The notes: generated by a model not told the origin, from the sequence alone. Positions 1 through 12,063 are shown, counted from the stretch's first letter. The stretch: DNA of 64,000 nt from Lycium barbarum (GCF_019175385.1 NC_083344.1:23754380-23818379); one strand, 5' to 3'. Translations and numbers: made by a program.

Positions 1-1054
1 CTTAGTGGTATGCCGTTGGGAAAAGTTTGTAACATTCTACAGTGGATGAGTTAGCGTGCTTTAAGAGAAAGGATTGTGGAGTTCCTATTATATGAGGCTA
101 TAGGTTTTGCGTCAAAAAGTTCAGAATGCTATTGGATTTGCGTATTGGGTAAGAGTTGAGAAACATGAAGATTGAAATCGTAAGGTATAGCTCTTTGGTA
201 CTAAGTTGATAACTTGGATAGGACTCAACTTGTGGAGTCGAGAGTGATAGACATGAATTGTTATGCATGGTCTGACTGTGATTGGTTTCGAAATTTGGAG
301 TCAGTTCTAACAACTATCGGTGACATCCGAGAGCTGTGCATTCATTCAGGGTCAGCGTGGTTCGAATTTAGCTTAATAGTCTATGGTTATAATTCCAGGA
401 AGACATTTAAGGATTTGATGTGTTTCGGTTCAGGTTTGAGGTATGACAGATTTACCAAACCTTGTTAGGATTTCCTAGTGGATTTGATGATATTTTCTGA
501 GAACAATTACTTGGATAGAATAATTGATTGCAATGAGTTTAGTACAGATTCGAGGAAAACTGTTGTGTGATATGTGATCAGTTGTTTGCTCGACGAGATA
601 TTCAGTGGTATGGTTCCTGTGTTGTGCTTTGAAGGATTAAGAAGATTTGGAACTGGCCAAGTTTGTTGCTGGTAAGATCAGTTTTAATGGAATTGCGTAG
701 AGATCGCAGATGAATCAAGGATTCTTTCTGGCGAGAGTAAGTTATGGGTTTAGAATTTTGGTATGTGTGATCATATGTTTCTAAGGAATTGCGGTACGAG
801 AAACGACTCTAGTAGGCGTAAAAGAAATGTTTGCGAAATCAGAGTATTTCATTGGTTCAGAATGGGCTATGGTCAGTGGTCCTGTTTCAAAGGATTGTGA
901 TTGGTTTGGGATTAAGTTTTGTTTGATGAGAATCTTTCCTATTAGGAGAAGCAAGATATGTATTCGAGATACCCCCAGTTATTGCGGGCTCTGGTATCTT
1001 CCTCGTTCCCTTCCTTGTCGCTCGAGGACGAGCGATTGTTTAATTGGTATCTGA
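1..1054 (+). other. Degenerate 3' internal end of an LTR retrotransposon
   Basis: There is no recognisable protein in any frame; the short ORFs here are unconvincing. The stretch leads directly into an LTR start at 1055. Just before it, at about 1021-1045, lies a CTCGAGGACGAGC motif of the kind that precedes the polypurine tract and 3' LTR of plant gypsy elements; the purine tract itself is decayed. I infer that this is the untranslated 3' end of the element that owns the LTR at 1055. The lineage cannot be told from this part alone. Confidence 0.4.
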
Positions 1055-1630
1055 TGTAACGACCCGTTTGGTCGTTATTGCATCTCCGACACTTTGACCC
1101 TTTCCTGAGCTTGGTTAGCTCACTTTTGACCAGGTTGACACGTTTCCCGAGGTGTTTAGATTTGATTTGGATGGCTTTTTGTTAAAATTAGGCTTAAAGC
1201 AAAAAATGGTTGACTTAAAGTTGACTTTTGGGTAAACGGACCTTTTTCGAAAATCCCTCGATTCCGAGAGGTCCGGATGGTCATTTAGAACTTGTGTGCA
1301 TATTTGGGTTGGTTTCCAATGCACTCGGGTGCATTTTGGGACTTGAGTTGGAAAGTTAGTTTTGAGGTATCGGGGGTTGACTCGGTCAACGATACCTCAA
1401 ATGGGAATTCCGAGACCACGAGTGCGTTTGTAGCGCATTTTTATGATATCTGCATATTTGGTTTGTGTCGGGAAGTTCCGGAGGTAGATTTCAAGTTTGG
1501 AAGACACCTGAATTTTCTAGTGTTTGGTGACCGCCGAAGTGGTGGCTGAACCGCCGAAACGATGCGGGAAAACGATGGCCAAACTGCTGAAGAGATGCGC
1601 GAAAATGATGGCCGAACCGCTGAACCGGTC
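1055..1630 (+). mobile_element. Truncated gypsy LTR (TGTAACGACC family), 5' portion only
   Basis: It begins TGTAACGACCCGTTTGGTCG. Its first few hundred bases match, with scattered differences, the LTR that starts at 55916, including shared phrases on GACTCGGTCAACGA-type sequence and the AAGTTGACTTTTGG motif. It runs only about 575 bp and ends abruptly where Athila-type reverse transcriptase sequence begins near 1636, so the junction is a deletion or insertion breakpoint. From about 1525 to 1630 it carries a short-repeat cassette (ACCGCCGAA-type units) at the place where the other LTRs here carry palindromic cassettes. Confidence 0.65.
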
Positions 1631-1635
1631 GACGG

Positions 1636-3838
1636 GCTAGATGACTTCTCTGTTTTTGGGAATTCTTTGCAACATGTTTGCGGAATCTAGATCGTGTGCT
1701 TGTAAGATGTGAAGAAACTAACTTGGTGCTAAACTGGGATAAGCGTCACTTTATGGTTTGAGGGGGTATTGTTCTCGGACATAAGGTGTCGAAAAAGGGC
1801 TTGGAGGTTGATCGTGCTAAAGTGGATGTTATTGAGAAACTACCACCCCCAGTCTCTGTTAAGGGGGTGCGCAATTTTCTCGGTCACGCAGGATTTTACA
1901 GACGTTTCATTAAGGACTTCTCAAAAATATCGAGCCCTATGTGCAAGTTGCTTGAGAAGGAAGTTAAGTTCTTATTCAGTGAGGCATGCGTGCAGGCTTT
2001 TAAAGAGTTGAAGCGGAGGTTGGTGACTGCACCAATAATGATTGCTCCTGATTGGAACTTGCCATTTGAATTAATGTGTGATGCTAGCGATACTGCTGTA
2101 GGAGTTGTTTTAGGCCAGAGGAAGAATAAGATATTCCACTATCTATTATGCGAGCAAGACATTGGATGCTGCTCAGATGAATTATACAGTTACGAAAAAA
2201 TAATTGCTAGCTGTGGTGTATGCGTTTGATAAATTTCGGTATTATCTTGTGGGAACTCATGTTATAGTATACACGGATCATGCTGCACTCCGATACTTAT
2301 TTAGCAAGAAAGATGCGAAACCCAAGCTTATTCGGCGGATTCTCCTATTGCATGAGTTGGATGTGGAAATCAAAGACTGTAAGGGGATAGAGAATCAAGT
2401 GGCTGACCATTTATTGAGTCTAGAGAATCATGATCATGTGGTAGAAGACGGTCAAATTCGAGAAGCTTTTCCTGATGAGCAACTTTTTGGTATTCCTGCG
2501 GCAGAAGTACCATGGTATGCGGATATTGTGAACTTGATAGTGAGTGGAATCTACCCACCTGAAACTACTACCTAGCAGAGAAGGAAACTCTATTATGATT
2601 CGCGATTCTACATATGGGATGAGCCGTATCTGTTCAAGAAAGGCCCTGATCAATTGGTAAGAAGATGCATTCCACAAACCGAGGTGAGACAAGTGTTGGA
2701 GAGTTGTCATTTCTCCCCACATGGGGGACATCACAGTGGAGATCGTACTGCCACAAAAGTATTGCAATCTGGTTTTTATTGGCCCACATTATGCAAAGAT
2801 GCGCACGCGTTTGCTAGGGGATGCGACAGATATCAGCGAATCGGAACAATCTCGAAGAGGCATGAGATGCCTTTGACCAATATTTAGGAGGTAGAGATAT
2901 TTGACGTATGGGTATTGATTTTATGGGACCGTTCCCTCCATCTTATGGGAATAAATACATTCTCGTAGCTGTTGATTTTGTATCTAAGTGGGTAGAGGCA
3001 ATCACCTTGCCTACGAATGATGCAAAGGTGGTGGTGAGCTTTGTGAAAAAGAACATATTCACAAGGTTTTGGACTCCACGGGCGATGATTAGCGAAGGAG
3101 GAGCACACTTTTGCAATCATTTAATGAGGAATCTCTTCAACAATATGGGGTGAGGCACAAGGTGGTGACTGCATACCACCCGCAGACCAGTGGACAGGTG
3201 GAAGTATCAAATCGAGAAATAAAGCAGATTCTTAAGAAGACTGTTACTGCACAACGACAGGATTGCGCTGTGAAACTAGATGATGCAATGTGGGCCTATC
3301 GAACAGCATATAAGACGCCTATTGGGACTTCTCCCTACAAGATGATTTGTGGGAAGGCCTGTCACTTGCCCGTTTAATTGGAGCATAAGGAATATTGCAC
3401 AATCAAAAAGCTTATCCTTGACATGGAGCTTGACAACTTGATGAATTTCAACTGCAAGCCTACGAGAATGCCAAATTGTATAAGGAGAAGACCAAGAGAT
3501 GGCATGATAGGCACATCCAGTAGTGGTCTTTTGAGCCTAGCCAGTTGGTCCTGTTGTTTAACTCAAGGCTCAAGCTGTTCCTTGGCAAGTTGAGATCGAA
3601 GTGGTCAGGTCCTTTCGAAGTGGTAAGTGTGACAAAGCATGGAGCTGTGGAGCTATGTAAGCCAGAGACCGAGGAAGCTTTCTTGGTCAATGGGCAGAGA
3701 GTGAAGCATTATTGGGCTGAGGATATGGACAGACACAAGACCTCAATGGATCTTTCGAATGAGTTAGCGAAGGACCTGCATTGTTCCATGACGTTAACCA
3801 AGGCGCTTCTCGGAAGGCAACTCGAGTTTGTAATGTAA
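1636..3838 (+). pseudogene. Athila-type Ty3/gypsy pol relic: reverse transcriptase, RNase H, integrase
   Basis: The relic would copy retrotransposon RNA and integrate the DNA, but it is clearly dead. Reading starts inside the reverse transcriptase at a DDFSVFG box (about 1639), followed by CEETNLVLNW and the connection segment GVRNFLGHAGFYRRFIKDFS (about 1866-1925). RNase H motifs follow ([10 protein letters not shown] near 2275, [12 protein letters not shown] near 2393). The integrase has an HHCC finger (about 2710-2850), the core start [10 protein letters not shown] (2911) and the late glutamate region [15 protein letters not shown]. The second catalytic Asp reads ISEGGAHF, Glu in place of the usual Asp. 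A C-terminal piece (about 3560-3740) contains KWSGPFEVV. There are frameshifts near 1660, 2150, 3110 and 3400, plus stops. The wording of the conserved blocks matches the Athila lineage as I know it. The 5' part (gag, protease, early RT) is missing. Confidence 0.9.
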
Positions 3839-3892
3839 TACGTATGAAAATTTAAAGAAAAAAAGTTGTGCCACCACCTAAACTACGGCGCT

Positions 3893-3912
3893 GGTTGGGA
3901 GGCAACCCAACG
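3893..3912 (+). other. Short hairpin downstream of Athila pol
   Basis: The inverted repeat GTTGGG/CCCAAC (3894-3899 and 3906-3911) has a six-base loop about 55 bp after the end of pol. I recall this GGTTGGGAGGCAACCCAAC arrangement as a recurrent feature after pol in Athila-type elements. Its role is unknown; RNA processing or packaging are possible. Confidence 0.5.
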
Positions 3913-4062
3913 TTTTATTGCTTTCGTAGTTAGGATTTTAATTCATGCTAACGGGCAGTGTTGAAGTGGTGTTTTGCAGGCAAAAATATGGAAATAGGCG
4001 AAACAACGAAACGTGAAACAAATGGGGTGAATTTTTTTTCTATGACAAAAAGTGAACAGGTA

Positions 4063-4242
4063 CCTCGCTGAGCACGGCTCAAAGCTAGTCTCCTTATTAC
4101 TTTAGGGCTCGCTCGGTGAGCAGGTGAGTCAAAAACGCAAAAAAATGTAAAAAAAAAAAATTAAGGAAAAAAGGAGAAGAGGCCTCGCCGAGCGTGGGCC
4201 AAGGCGTGGCAACTTCTCGCCTTGAGCCTCGCTCAGCGAGGT
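4063..4242 (+). repeat. Two ~120-bp GC-rich units inside the Athila spacer
   Basis: Two units start with CCTCGCTGAG (4063) and CCTCGCCGAG (4183), 120 bp apart. Each contains a GCTCAAAGC- or GCCAAGGC-type centre and an inverted CTCGCTCAGCGAG-like end. The same unit, with a 118-bp period, is present three times in the LTR of this element (10803, 10921, 11039). Confidence 0.75.
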
Positions 4243-6678
4243 GGGCAAAATAAAAAAAAATGTTTTTTTTTAGTGTCAGGTCGACCCGACTCGACCCACC
4301 CGAATTTCAAAATTAAAAACCCCTTCCCCCCTTTTATTTCTCTCTTTCAACCATACCCCATTCCTCTAAACTCCTTTACCACAACAAACCTTCATCTCTA
4401 TTCTAGGGTGTTTGCCCTCCAAATTCTTGTAAGTTTTTTCTTTTGCTTTCTTTCTTTCTATTTTCGTTTTATCTTTCTGAATCATGGTATGTGTTCATCC
4501 CATTCCCATTCCCCCCCTTATATTAAATGAGAAAATTGCTTCTAAATTAACGTATGTGTTCTAAATGTATGAAACAATAGAAGCCTTTGAGTTTATGTTA
4601 ATGGTGGAAGTTGATAATGTGAAATTTTGATAATGGAGAATGTGGATTTCGAAAGTGTGATAATGATTGAAGCTTGGGTGTTGCTTAGTACTTGAATTCC
4701 ATGTCAAAATTTTGGTTGTTCATTATCCTTTGACCATTAAAAAGGTTGTTGCACAAACAATGCGTTCCAAGTGTTCGATGAAATGCCCCAAAGTATAGTC
4801 ATAGGCAGAATGGTCCCAATGACGGATGGATGACGACTGTTTTGAGGGAACATTAGTCGCCGTATATTAGATTGTGTGATTTGCCTCACGAATGTGCAAA
4901 TATTTAAGTGTAGGGTGGTTTTTCGGAATTTCAAGCTATGAAAGCTTTGAAATTGGGTGTTGCTAGTCGCATCGATAAAAATGTTGACAAACAAATTACA
5001 TGGGAAGTCTGAGTACCATTCACGTGACTAGTTGACACCCACGCTAGCGAACTAAGTGTGGGGTCGTTCCGATACCCAATTGGCTTATTTAGTTAGCCAC
5101 TTCTGACACCATACTAAAGTTTTTGTTTAGTTGACACATGCGCTTAAAGTATGGGAAAACCAAAGAAAAAAGGCGGCACAGGAAAAGAGAAGGCCACTGA
5201 TAATCCAACTAGGAAAAGAGCTCGTACTGGCCAATCTTCTCAGGGCCAGCCTTCACATGGCCCTAGCTCTACACCGGTTGCGGATGAAAGTGGCCAACCG
5301 CACCAAGCTAACCAACCTCAAGGGCAACAACAAAAGAGAGTGCAAAGAAAATATGGGTTGTACTGGGTGCAGGGTTACGGGCGTGAGTGGTACAAAAAGT
5401 TCAAATCCATGAAATGCCAACTTGAGACACTTGTTCATGAAGCTAGCCTCAAAGCACAACATTTTGACATCTGGGCGAGAATTTATGAGTTGGGCTTGCA
5501 GTTTGTCTTTAAAGACCCTGGTATATGTAACATGCATTTAGTGCGCGAGGTGTATGCTAATTGGGTTATTGATGATGCAGATGAAATTTGTGTTCGAGGT
5601 GTTGTAGTGCCTTTTACTGATGACTGCATATGTGATTTTTTAGGGACCCTGTGGGGTGTTGACAAGGATGCATCTGAGCAGTTGGTTTTTCGGCCTCCTT
5701 ATCGACAGATAAGGCATACTCTATGTGGACCCCAGTCGAATGCTAGGTGGCTTCGCAGGTCTGATAATAATGCACATAAATCTTTTCCCCTTACCCACAT
5801 GACACAAAATGCAAGGGTGTGGCTATGAATTGTATGTGCGAGGATTATGTTGGTTGGCCACTATTCTGATGTGAGTAAAGAGAGGATCTACATGGTGTAT
5901 GCTTTGATGACGGGTCAGCGAATTAATATGGGGGCGATACTGAAGAGAAACATGAAAAAAGTTCCCTAAGGTCATGAAGCCCGTAGGTTTTTATTTGGCA
6001 GTACCCTAACTCATATTTGTCGTAAGGAGGATGTGGATGAGGAGGCTCTAGATGGTAAGGTGCCAGTGATAGGACCAGCTGTTGATGTGACCCGGGTAAA
6101 AAACCCGAATGATATTCATGGGCAGACTCTGACAGCTTCTCAGCGTCATGGTAGAGATGATTCCATCATAGCCAACATGTATGCACTCCAGCGCCTTCAG
6201 TTGACAATTGGCCCACGCTGCTACTGCTGAGCAGCTAGCCTGTGTTGATGAGCGATTTCCACTCAATGCACACGCAAGGGTGTTATGCAGGTTTGGGGAG
6301 GAGTATGAGGAGCCCTTAGATGATGATATACCTACTCCCGAGCCAGAGCGAGACGAGCCAATAGATGTAGTTGTGGATGAGGAGGACTAGGTGGATAGTG
6401 ATATGGGTGATCCAGATACTACTGTCACGACCCAACTAGGGGCCGCGACGGGTACCCGGGTCTAGCCACCGAGCACCACTCACTCTACTACTCATCTTAC
6501 TCACTTAAGGCCCATTTATCAACTTCATACACGAATTATAGGAAAAACATATTTTAGATAGAAATATAAATGCTTTATATACATTTGCCTCTCGGCCATC
6601 AAAATAATATATACATATAATAACATCTTGTGAGACCATCTAACCCACACTGCGTATCTACGACCCTCTACTGACAGA

Positions 6679-6681
<3 letters not shown>

Positions 6682-6741
<60 letters not shown>
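6682..6741. repeat. (TA)30 microsatellite inside the solo LTR
   Basis: Sixty bases of uninterrupted TA lie in the R/U5-side part of the LTR. Other LTR copies here have much shorter TA runs at the same place (21180, 27668). Confidence 0.98.
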
Positions 6742-6744
<3 letters not shown>

Positions 6745-8434
6745 GGAACAAGACTCCGTCGTGCCCAAAATATGCATATATACCAAAAGGAGAATCACAA
6801 GCACCTCCGAACAATGGAGTGCTCTCAATCAGCTGACAACTACTATGGATCTGGATCAAGCTCACCTCCCTGACTACCTGTGGGCATGAACACAGCGTCT
6901 AAAGAAAACGGACGTCAGTACGAATATTGTACTGAGTATGAGAGGCATAAACAATGAAGAAAGACAACAATAATATAATGAGAACATCAATATGAAACAT
7001 CTGGATCTGAATGACAATCATAAGAGAAGTAATGCATGCTGTGTTACTCATACTCATCATCATATCATGAATGCATAATATGTAAGCTGCCCGTCCATAT
7101 CGGAACGGTGTGATAATCAATAACAATAGCCCGCGTCCAGGCCTCCCGCATCCGGGGTACCATCTCATCCCGCCCACTAGTGGTGTCTGCCCATGCCAAC
7201 TGGCCATGGTGTATCGTATAGCTGCTCGCTTTCGCGGTGACTGCCCGGCCAACTAGTCCCGGAGTGATACAATCATGACATGCTCATCATAAAATACTTA
7301 TAATAATATGCTTATCAAAATATACTTGTCATCGTACATGCATAAAGACTCTAGAACAACTACATTCTATCGAGGTGACGTAAGGTCGTGAACCCTCGAT
7401 TCCATTATGAACATATATGAACATTCTGCCTTACCTTGAAAGGATTAGTATATAAGGTGAGTGTATACAAGGAACAACATCATTTACTTTGTAAGAACGT
7501 TATATCATATCTCTTGACTCATATAGCTATTCATGATCTTAGGCTTTTGGCTTTCCGGGATATAGGAGAATCATGGAAAGGGAGAAGAATCATATTATGG
7601 GATTCATGCCATAGAAAGAAAAGGACTAGCCCCACATACCTTTGTCGCTTAGTTAAGCTATCGTTCACTTGATCCCCTTCAATATAACGTTGCTACCTTC
7701 ACGAGCGAATGCACATTACGTTAGTTAATCGACTATAGGAACGCATCGTTATTTCTAGGAAACATTGAGCAGCATTTCCTTTGTTTGTACTACTTTTCCC
7801 GTGTCCAATCTCAATTCCCAAACTCTCACAACAACACTTACAATATTGTAATCAACAATCGTCATTTATATACATTGAGCAAAATCCACCATTTTTCTCC
7901 AAATTTCCACATTCTTGGGTTCTAGCTTATTATCATGTTTTCTCATACCACACACCCATTTCATGGTCTACACGTCATTTATAACATCTTTATACTCACA
8001 ACACATCAACATTCATGATTCAATCCCACTATCATTCAATTATAACACTATTCACATTTTATGACCCATTTATTACACCCTCTCATAATCCAAGTATTTC
8101 ATCATATAAATACTTTAGTCATCATGGAAAAGTCATCAAACTTACCTTAGAGGTTGGTGGAACAAGCCTGGAGTGAAGTCTCTCCTCTTTCACCAAAACC
8201 GTACTTCACCTCCTTTGAGATCTCTTGGTTTGGATGAACTTCACTTGAGTTTCATAGACTTTGATTCATGAATTTGATATTGTTGATCTTAATTTCCCTT
8301 GGTCCTTCTTGTAGATGAAGTGTTTGGAGAATTCTCTAGAAAGCTCTTGAGTTGTGTAGATGAGAAAATGAAATAAAATGAGGCTTGGGTCCCTTTTAAT
8401 AACTCAAATTCTGATTTTTAATGATCAACGTCGG

Positions 8435-8710
8435 GGTGTGCAGTGGTCGTGAACCACAGTTTACGGGCCGTATACTGGTTTACGGTCCGTCCTTCATGGC
8501 CGTATTTCAGCATATCAAAAACAGAAGGGTTGGCTGTCATCATGGTGATTTATGATCGAGGTTTACGGGCCGTATTTCAATTTATGGTCCGTATTCTGGG
8601 TCGTGTTTTACCATTTCAACATTTAACAGAAAGTTGAATTTCTTGGAGTGTTGGAGGATGATCGCACTTTACGGTCCGTAAATCACTTTACGGGTATTGT
8701 GCTTTACGAC
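8435..8710 (-). repeat. Palindromic cassette of the 6423-8853 LTR
   Basis: Repeated motifs TTTACGG(G/T)CCGTA and their inverted forms occur at about 8460, 8480, 8560, 8585, 8668 and 8686. The cassette lies between the LTR start (in its own direction) and its TATA-like site. Confidence 0.75.
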
Positions 8711-8930
8711 CAGTGGACTGAAATGAATTTCTGCAACTTTCTTATTTCCAAAAATTCATGAATCTCATTCCCTACTTAGTAAAACACTGCACACTCATAC
8801 CCTTCGTTGATCTATTCATTATATGCTCACGGAAAATTTTCCGAGGTGTAACAACTGCCCCTACGAGCAGTGATGAGGAGTCTGGCGATGATTCTGATGC
8901 TGACTATTAGGATGAGAGTGATGACTAGAC

Positions 8931-10550
8931 AGGGTGTTATTTCTTACCCCTATTTTGGCTCGACATTTGTGCACTGAGGACAGTGCTTGACTTTAAGTGT
9001 GGGGTGGGCGTAAACTTTTTTATTTTGGGTCTGTAATATTTAGTACTATGTTGACTTGTTTTTCCTTTATGCTTAGGATGTTATAGGTTGTGATACTTCA
9101 AAACTACTCATGGCCTGTAAAAAGTAGTAATTAATATAGTAGTAGTTATTATTATTACCTTGTGTCGTGCTAATAGTTAGCGTACCTTTTTTTTTGTTTT
9201 TGGTTCTTTTCCGAGAGGGGGGGGGGTATTTTGAACTGTAGATTTTTTTTAAGGAAAAGGTGATTTGAGTCCTTTAAATCAATTGAATGATAGGTGCTCG
9301 TAATTAGGTACATATTTGACAACATGAGTAAGTCTCGAATCTTTCGAACATGAAAGCATGCTTAATAATAATAACTTGTGTTGATAAGCCTAAGCTCTTT
9401 TACTGGACTCGTGGATGAAGTTTGTCTTAAAAATGCTTGCATTGAATTCGTGTTTTTGTTTGCTAAGTAGAGGGTCAATATGTGTCCATCTTGAATCATG
9501 AGTGTGCCATGTGTGGTGAGTATTTTGTATATAATCCATGTCTAGTATTGATGCCTAGAACTTGCCCGGTATGTCTACAAAGTGAAAATAGGTGTGTTAA
9601 GTTGGAGAGGATATAGGCATTTCTTTGTTAATCATGATGTTGAGCCATTCATTTGCCTACCCATATGTGATATCCTTCGTTAACCCCTTTGAGCCTTTAG
9701 CCTATTTTCTTTGGTAACCACATCTTTAGCCATCCCTTTTGTTGGTATAACTTGTAATATTTGATCCCGAACACCTAAAGCACTTTAGAAATTTAGCGCT
9801 TGAAAGTAAATGGGAAGTCAATAAAAAGGGAAGTTAAGGTGGAAACTAAAAATTTAAAAAAAAGGTGGAGGGTGCACTTGTTGAAGATAGTTAGTGTCTG
9901 TTGTTAGTAGGGGGTAAAAAATAGAAAATAAAGAGAGTTCTTAATGTTAAAGGGTGCGTAAGGTGAAGTGAAAAAGAATGGTTGAAATATTGATGAAACA
10001 AGAGGAAGCGCATAAAGGATTGATAACGTATATGTCTTAAAGTGCTTACGGAGGTTAGTCACTATTTACCCAAATAATCCCTACTCGTCCCTTAGCCGAC
10101 ATTACAACCATAAAAGTCCTATTTGATCCTATGCTTGATATGCTTTTGTTAATAGAGTGTGACATTAAGGGCAAGCCTATGGTACGTTGTATGAGCATGT
10201 GAATCTTCCTGTGAGAGTGAGCGAAATTCTTTCTATTCATCGCCCCTATTGTGTGTTGATTGAAAATGTTGGGAAACTCTCTTTGAAGTGAGGGCACATG
10301 ATTGGTATCATGTTTGATTCCTTTGTTAGGTGGCAGGACCGATTTTGTCGATATTCATATGAGCGAGTCAGTTTAGAGGCTAGGATGTTTGATGAAGTTT
10401 TTGGCATGTGTGAAATTCGTGTCATGTTTGAGATGTCCTTGTAAATGTTTAAAATGTCATGGTGACCTTTCTCTGATGCAGACCTGCTCAATGTGGTAGT
10501 GTTTTGTGAATTGAAAGTGAAGTTGGGTGTGTCTAGTGTTTTGTTCGAGG
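8931..10550 (+). other. Athila 3' non-coding region
   Basis: It follows the tail of the accessory ORF and leads to the polypurine tract. It contains a TTTAAGTGTGGGGTGGG phrase (about 8992-9008) resembling the sequence just before the LTR, a run of ten G (9217-9226) and several A-rich patches. I see no convincing gene. Confidence 0.6.
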
Positions 10551-10580
10551 ACGAACAAAGGTTTAAGTGTGGAGTGGTGA
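10551..10580 (+). promoter_or_regulatory. Polypurine tract of the Athila-type element
   Basis: The sequence GAGGACGAACAAAGG followed by TTTAAGTGTGGAGTGGTGA lies immediately before the LTR start. This is the usual plus-strand priming context of Athila-type elements. Confidence 0.75.
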
Positions 10581-12063
10581 TGTTAGGCGTATTTATACGC
10601 TTATCCGTCGTATATTACCCATATTCTACCTTGTTTAGAGGACGAATTAAGCTAAATACACCTAACTAATCATTATTCTTGTATTACGAGTTAATACATA
10701 TATGTTTGATGCAATCAGGAAATTTTGGAGAAAATGCGTGGTGATTCGCACAAAAATAGAAATTTCACGCAAAATTCATCTAAGTGGCAAAATGAAGAGA
10801 CGCCTCGCTGAGCTCAGCCCAAAGCGAGCGACAGGCGCGCTCTAGACCTCACTCAGCAAGGAGGAGCATGGGATTTACAAAAGATGGAAGAAATTTGCCA
10901 AGTGTGAAACTGAAGTATGACCTTGCCGAGCGTGGCTCAAAGCGAGGCGCAGTCGAGTTTTGGACCTCGCTCAGCGAGCGGGGACTTCAAAAGTGCAAAA
11001 GTTCTAGAAAAGTTTCTAAGTATGAAATGGAGCAGGGGCCTCGCCGAGCGTGGCTCAAAGCGAGGCCCTAGTGAGTTTTAGGGGTCGCTCAACGACCTCC
11101 CTAGAGAAAAGGGTACTCATGCTAATTTTTAGACCCGTTGTTGGTGGGGTTCGTAGGGTTATTTATCAACACTATAACCCTTGGTCGTTTTTGAGAGATA
11201 TCATGTATTATTTCGCAGAGAGCAAGGAGTAAGACTTATCATCGTAGGGTTTGAACTTTTATGTTCTGAAATTCATCTTTTCTTCATTCGAACATGAAAT
11301 TTACTCGTTGTAATCTGACTATGAGCGGCTAAGCTCCCTTGTTCTGGGGTTATGGCCAAAGTATGATTATTATCGTATGAACTTAAGTTGACATTTACCC
11401 TATTTATCATATGAGTTATTTTCTTAATCTTGTGCATGACTATTTTACTGCTTCGCGACCAGTAGGATATATATTTGATTCTTAGATTGAACCCGAGAGA
11501 GGACTACTAAGCTAGAACGAAGACTGAGCAGAGTAGGATCCTAACCCTGGGAATCGGAGAGCAGATTCACGTCTAGGTTAGAGATATACCTAGTTCACCC
11601 TACTTGGTTGATATACAGGAATTATGAATGCGTTTGTATGAATGTTCATGACCATAGAGATATAGGCATGAAAGTAAAACGAATAGGTGACTAGAGAACT
11701 TGAGAGATTCGTACTCATAAAATTAACCCTATCAATCAGTAACTCGATAAAGAATAAGAGTCAACGATAGTGCATGCGTAACATGAATACGATAGTGCCG
11801 TAACCCTGGAATGTCTTCTCTCTGTGATAAACTCAATCTATAATCATTGTTGTTACAAATTGTTCACATAAGTAGTAGTTATTTACTTTTTGCTTTATTT
11901 AGTAACCTAAACAAACATCTCTTTATTTACTTGCATAATTAGTGGAGATAGTATATTTTCGTAGAACCGTTGATCATAAGTCTCTGTGGATACGATAACC
12001 GTCTTCAAAAGTCACTATATTACTTGGCGACCACGTATACTTGCGTGTGTGTTGGGAGCAACA
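10581..12063 (+). mobile_element. Athila-type 3' LTR (1.48 kb)
   Basis: It starts TGTTAGGCGTATTTATACGC directly after the polypurine tract. It ends at GTGTTGGGAGCAACA, preceded by CCACGTATACTTGCGTGTG, the sequence that typically closes LTRs of this lineage. It contains three tandem 118-bp units (10803-11102). The matching 5' LTR is not in the window. The exact last base could be 12060 or 12063. Confidence 0.8.
10803..11102 (+). repeat. Three 118-bp tandem units with palindromic GC-rich halves in the Athila LTR
   Basis: Unit starts CCTCGCTGAG (10803), CCTTGCCGAG (10921) and CCTCGCCGAG (11039) are spaced exactly 118 bp apart. Each holds GTGGCTCAAAGCGAGG-like text (more diverged in the first) and an inverted CCTCGCTCAGCGAG-type end. 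Confidence 0.85.

Larger units (their letters stand above)
3839..5150 (+). other. Athila spacer between pol and the 3' ORF
   Basis: This non-coding internal region follows pol. It holds a short hairpin (3893-3912), two copies of a GC-rich repeat also found in this element's LTR (4063-4242), and a long pyrimidine-rich stretch (about 4320-4480). The ORF in the pyrimidine stretch is low-complexity and I do not count it. The remainder, about 4530-5150, shows nothing recognisable. Confidence 0.6.
6423..8853 (-). mobile_element. Solo LTR, Tekay/Del-type family (2.43 kb)
   Basis: On the plus strand it runs from TGTCACGACCCAAC to GAGGTGTAACA, the reverse complement of the LTR of the element at 45215-55116, with which it shares the CCCGCGTCCGG, GTACTGAGTATGAG and CCCGCCCACTAGTGG blocks. 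The flanks are ACTAC (6418-6422) and ACTGC (8854-8858), a 5-bp target duplication with one difference. No internal region is present, so it is the product of LTR-LTR recombination. A palindromic cassette (8435-8710) and a TTTTAATAACTC TATA-like site (about 8394, read on the minus strand) lie near the start of the LTR in its own direction. Confidence 0.9.
5151..8930 (+). pseudogene. Athila 3' accessory ORF (env position), split by a solo LTR
   Basis: The ORF starts MGKPKKKGGTGKEK at 5151. It has a basic, Gln/Pro-rich N-terminus (residues 1-75) and then a globular region with YGLYWVQGYGREWYKKF, FDIWARIYELGLQF and VREVYANW. This resembles the Pfam family called putative plant transposon protein (PF20167 as I recall), which sits after pol in Athila-type elements. 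The frame meets TGA at 5826 and TAA near 5967, and shifts near 6215. It continues with an acidic tail to 6420, where a solo LTR (6423-8853) interrupts it. A few acidic codons resume after 8858 (SSDEESGDDSDADY). Function is unknown; it occupies the place of env, but I see no clear signal peptide or membrane span. Confidence 0.75.

Noticed and set aside
4222..4530. 102-codon ORF in the Athila spacer
   Set aside because: It is made of low-complexity pyrimidine-rich sequence (Phe/Ser/Leu runs) with no similarity to any domain I know; probably chance.
9217..9226. Run of ten G as a G-quadruplex signal
   Set aside because: A single short homopolymer without further G tracts nearby; no support for a function.
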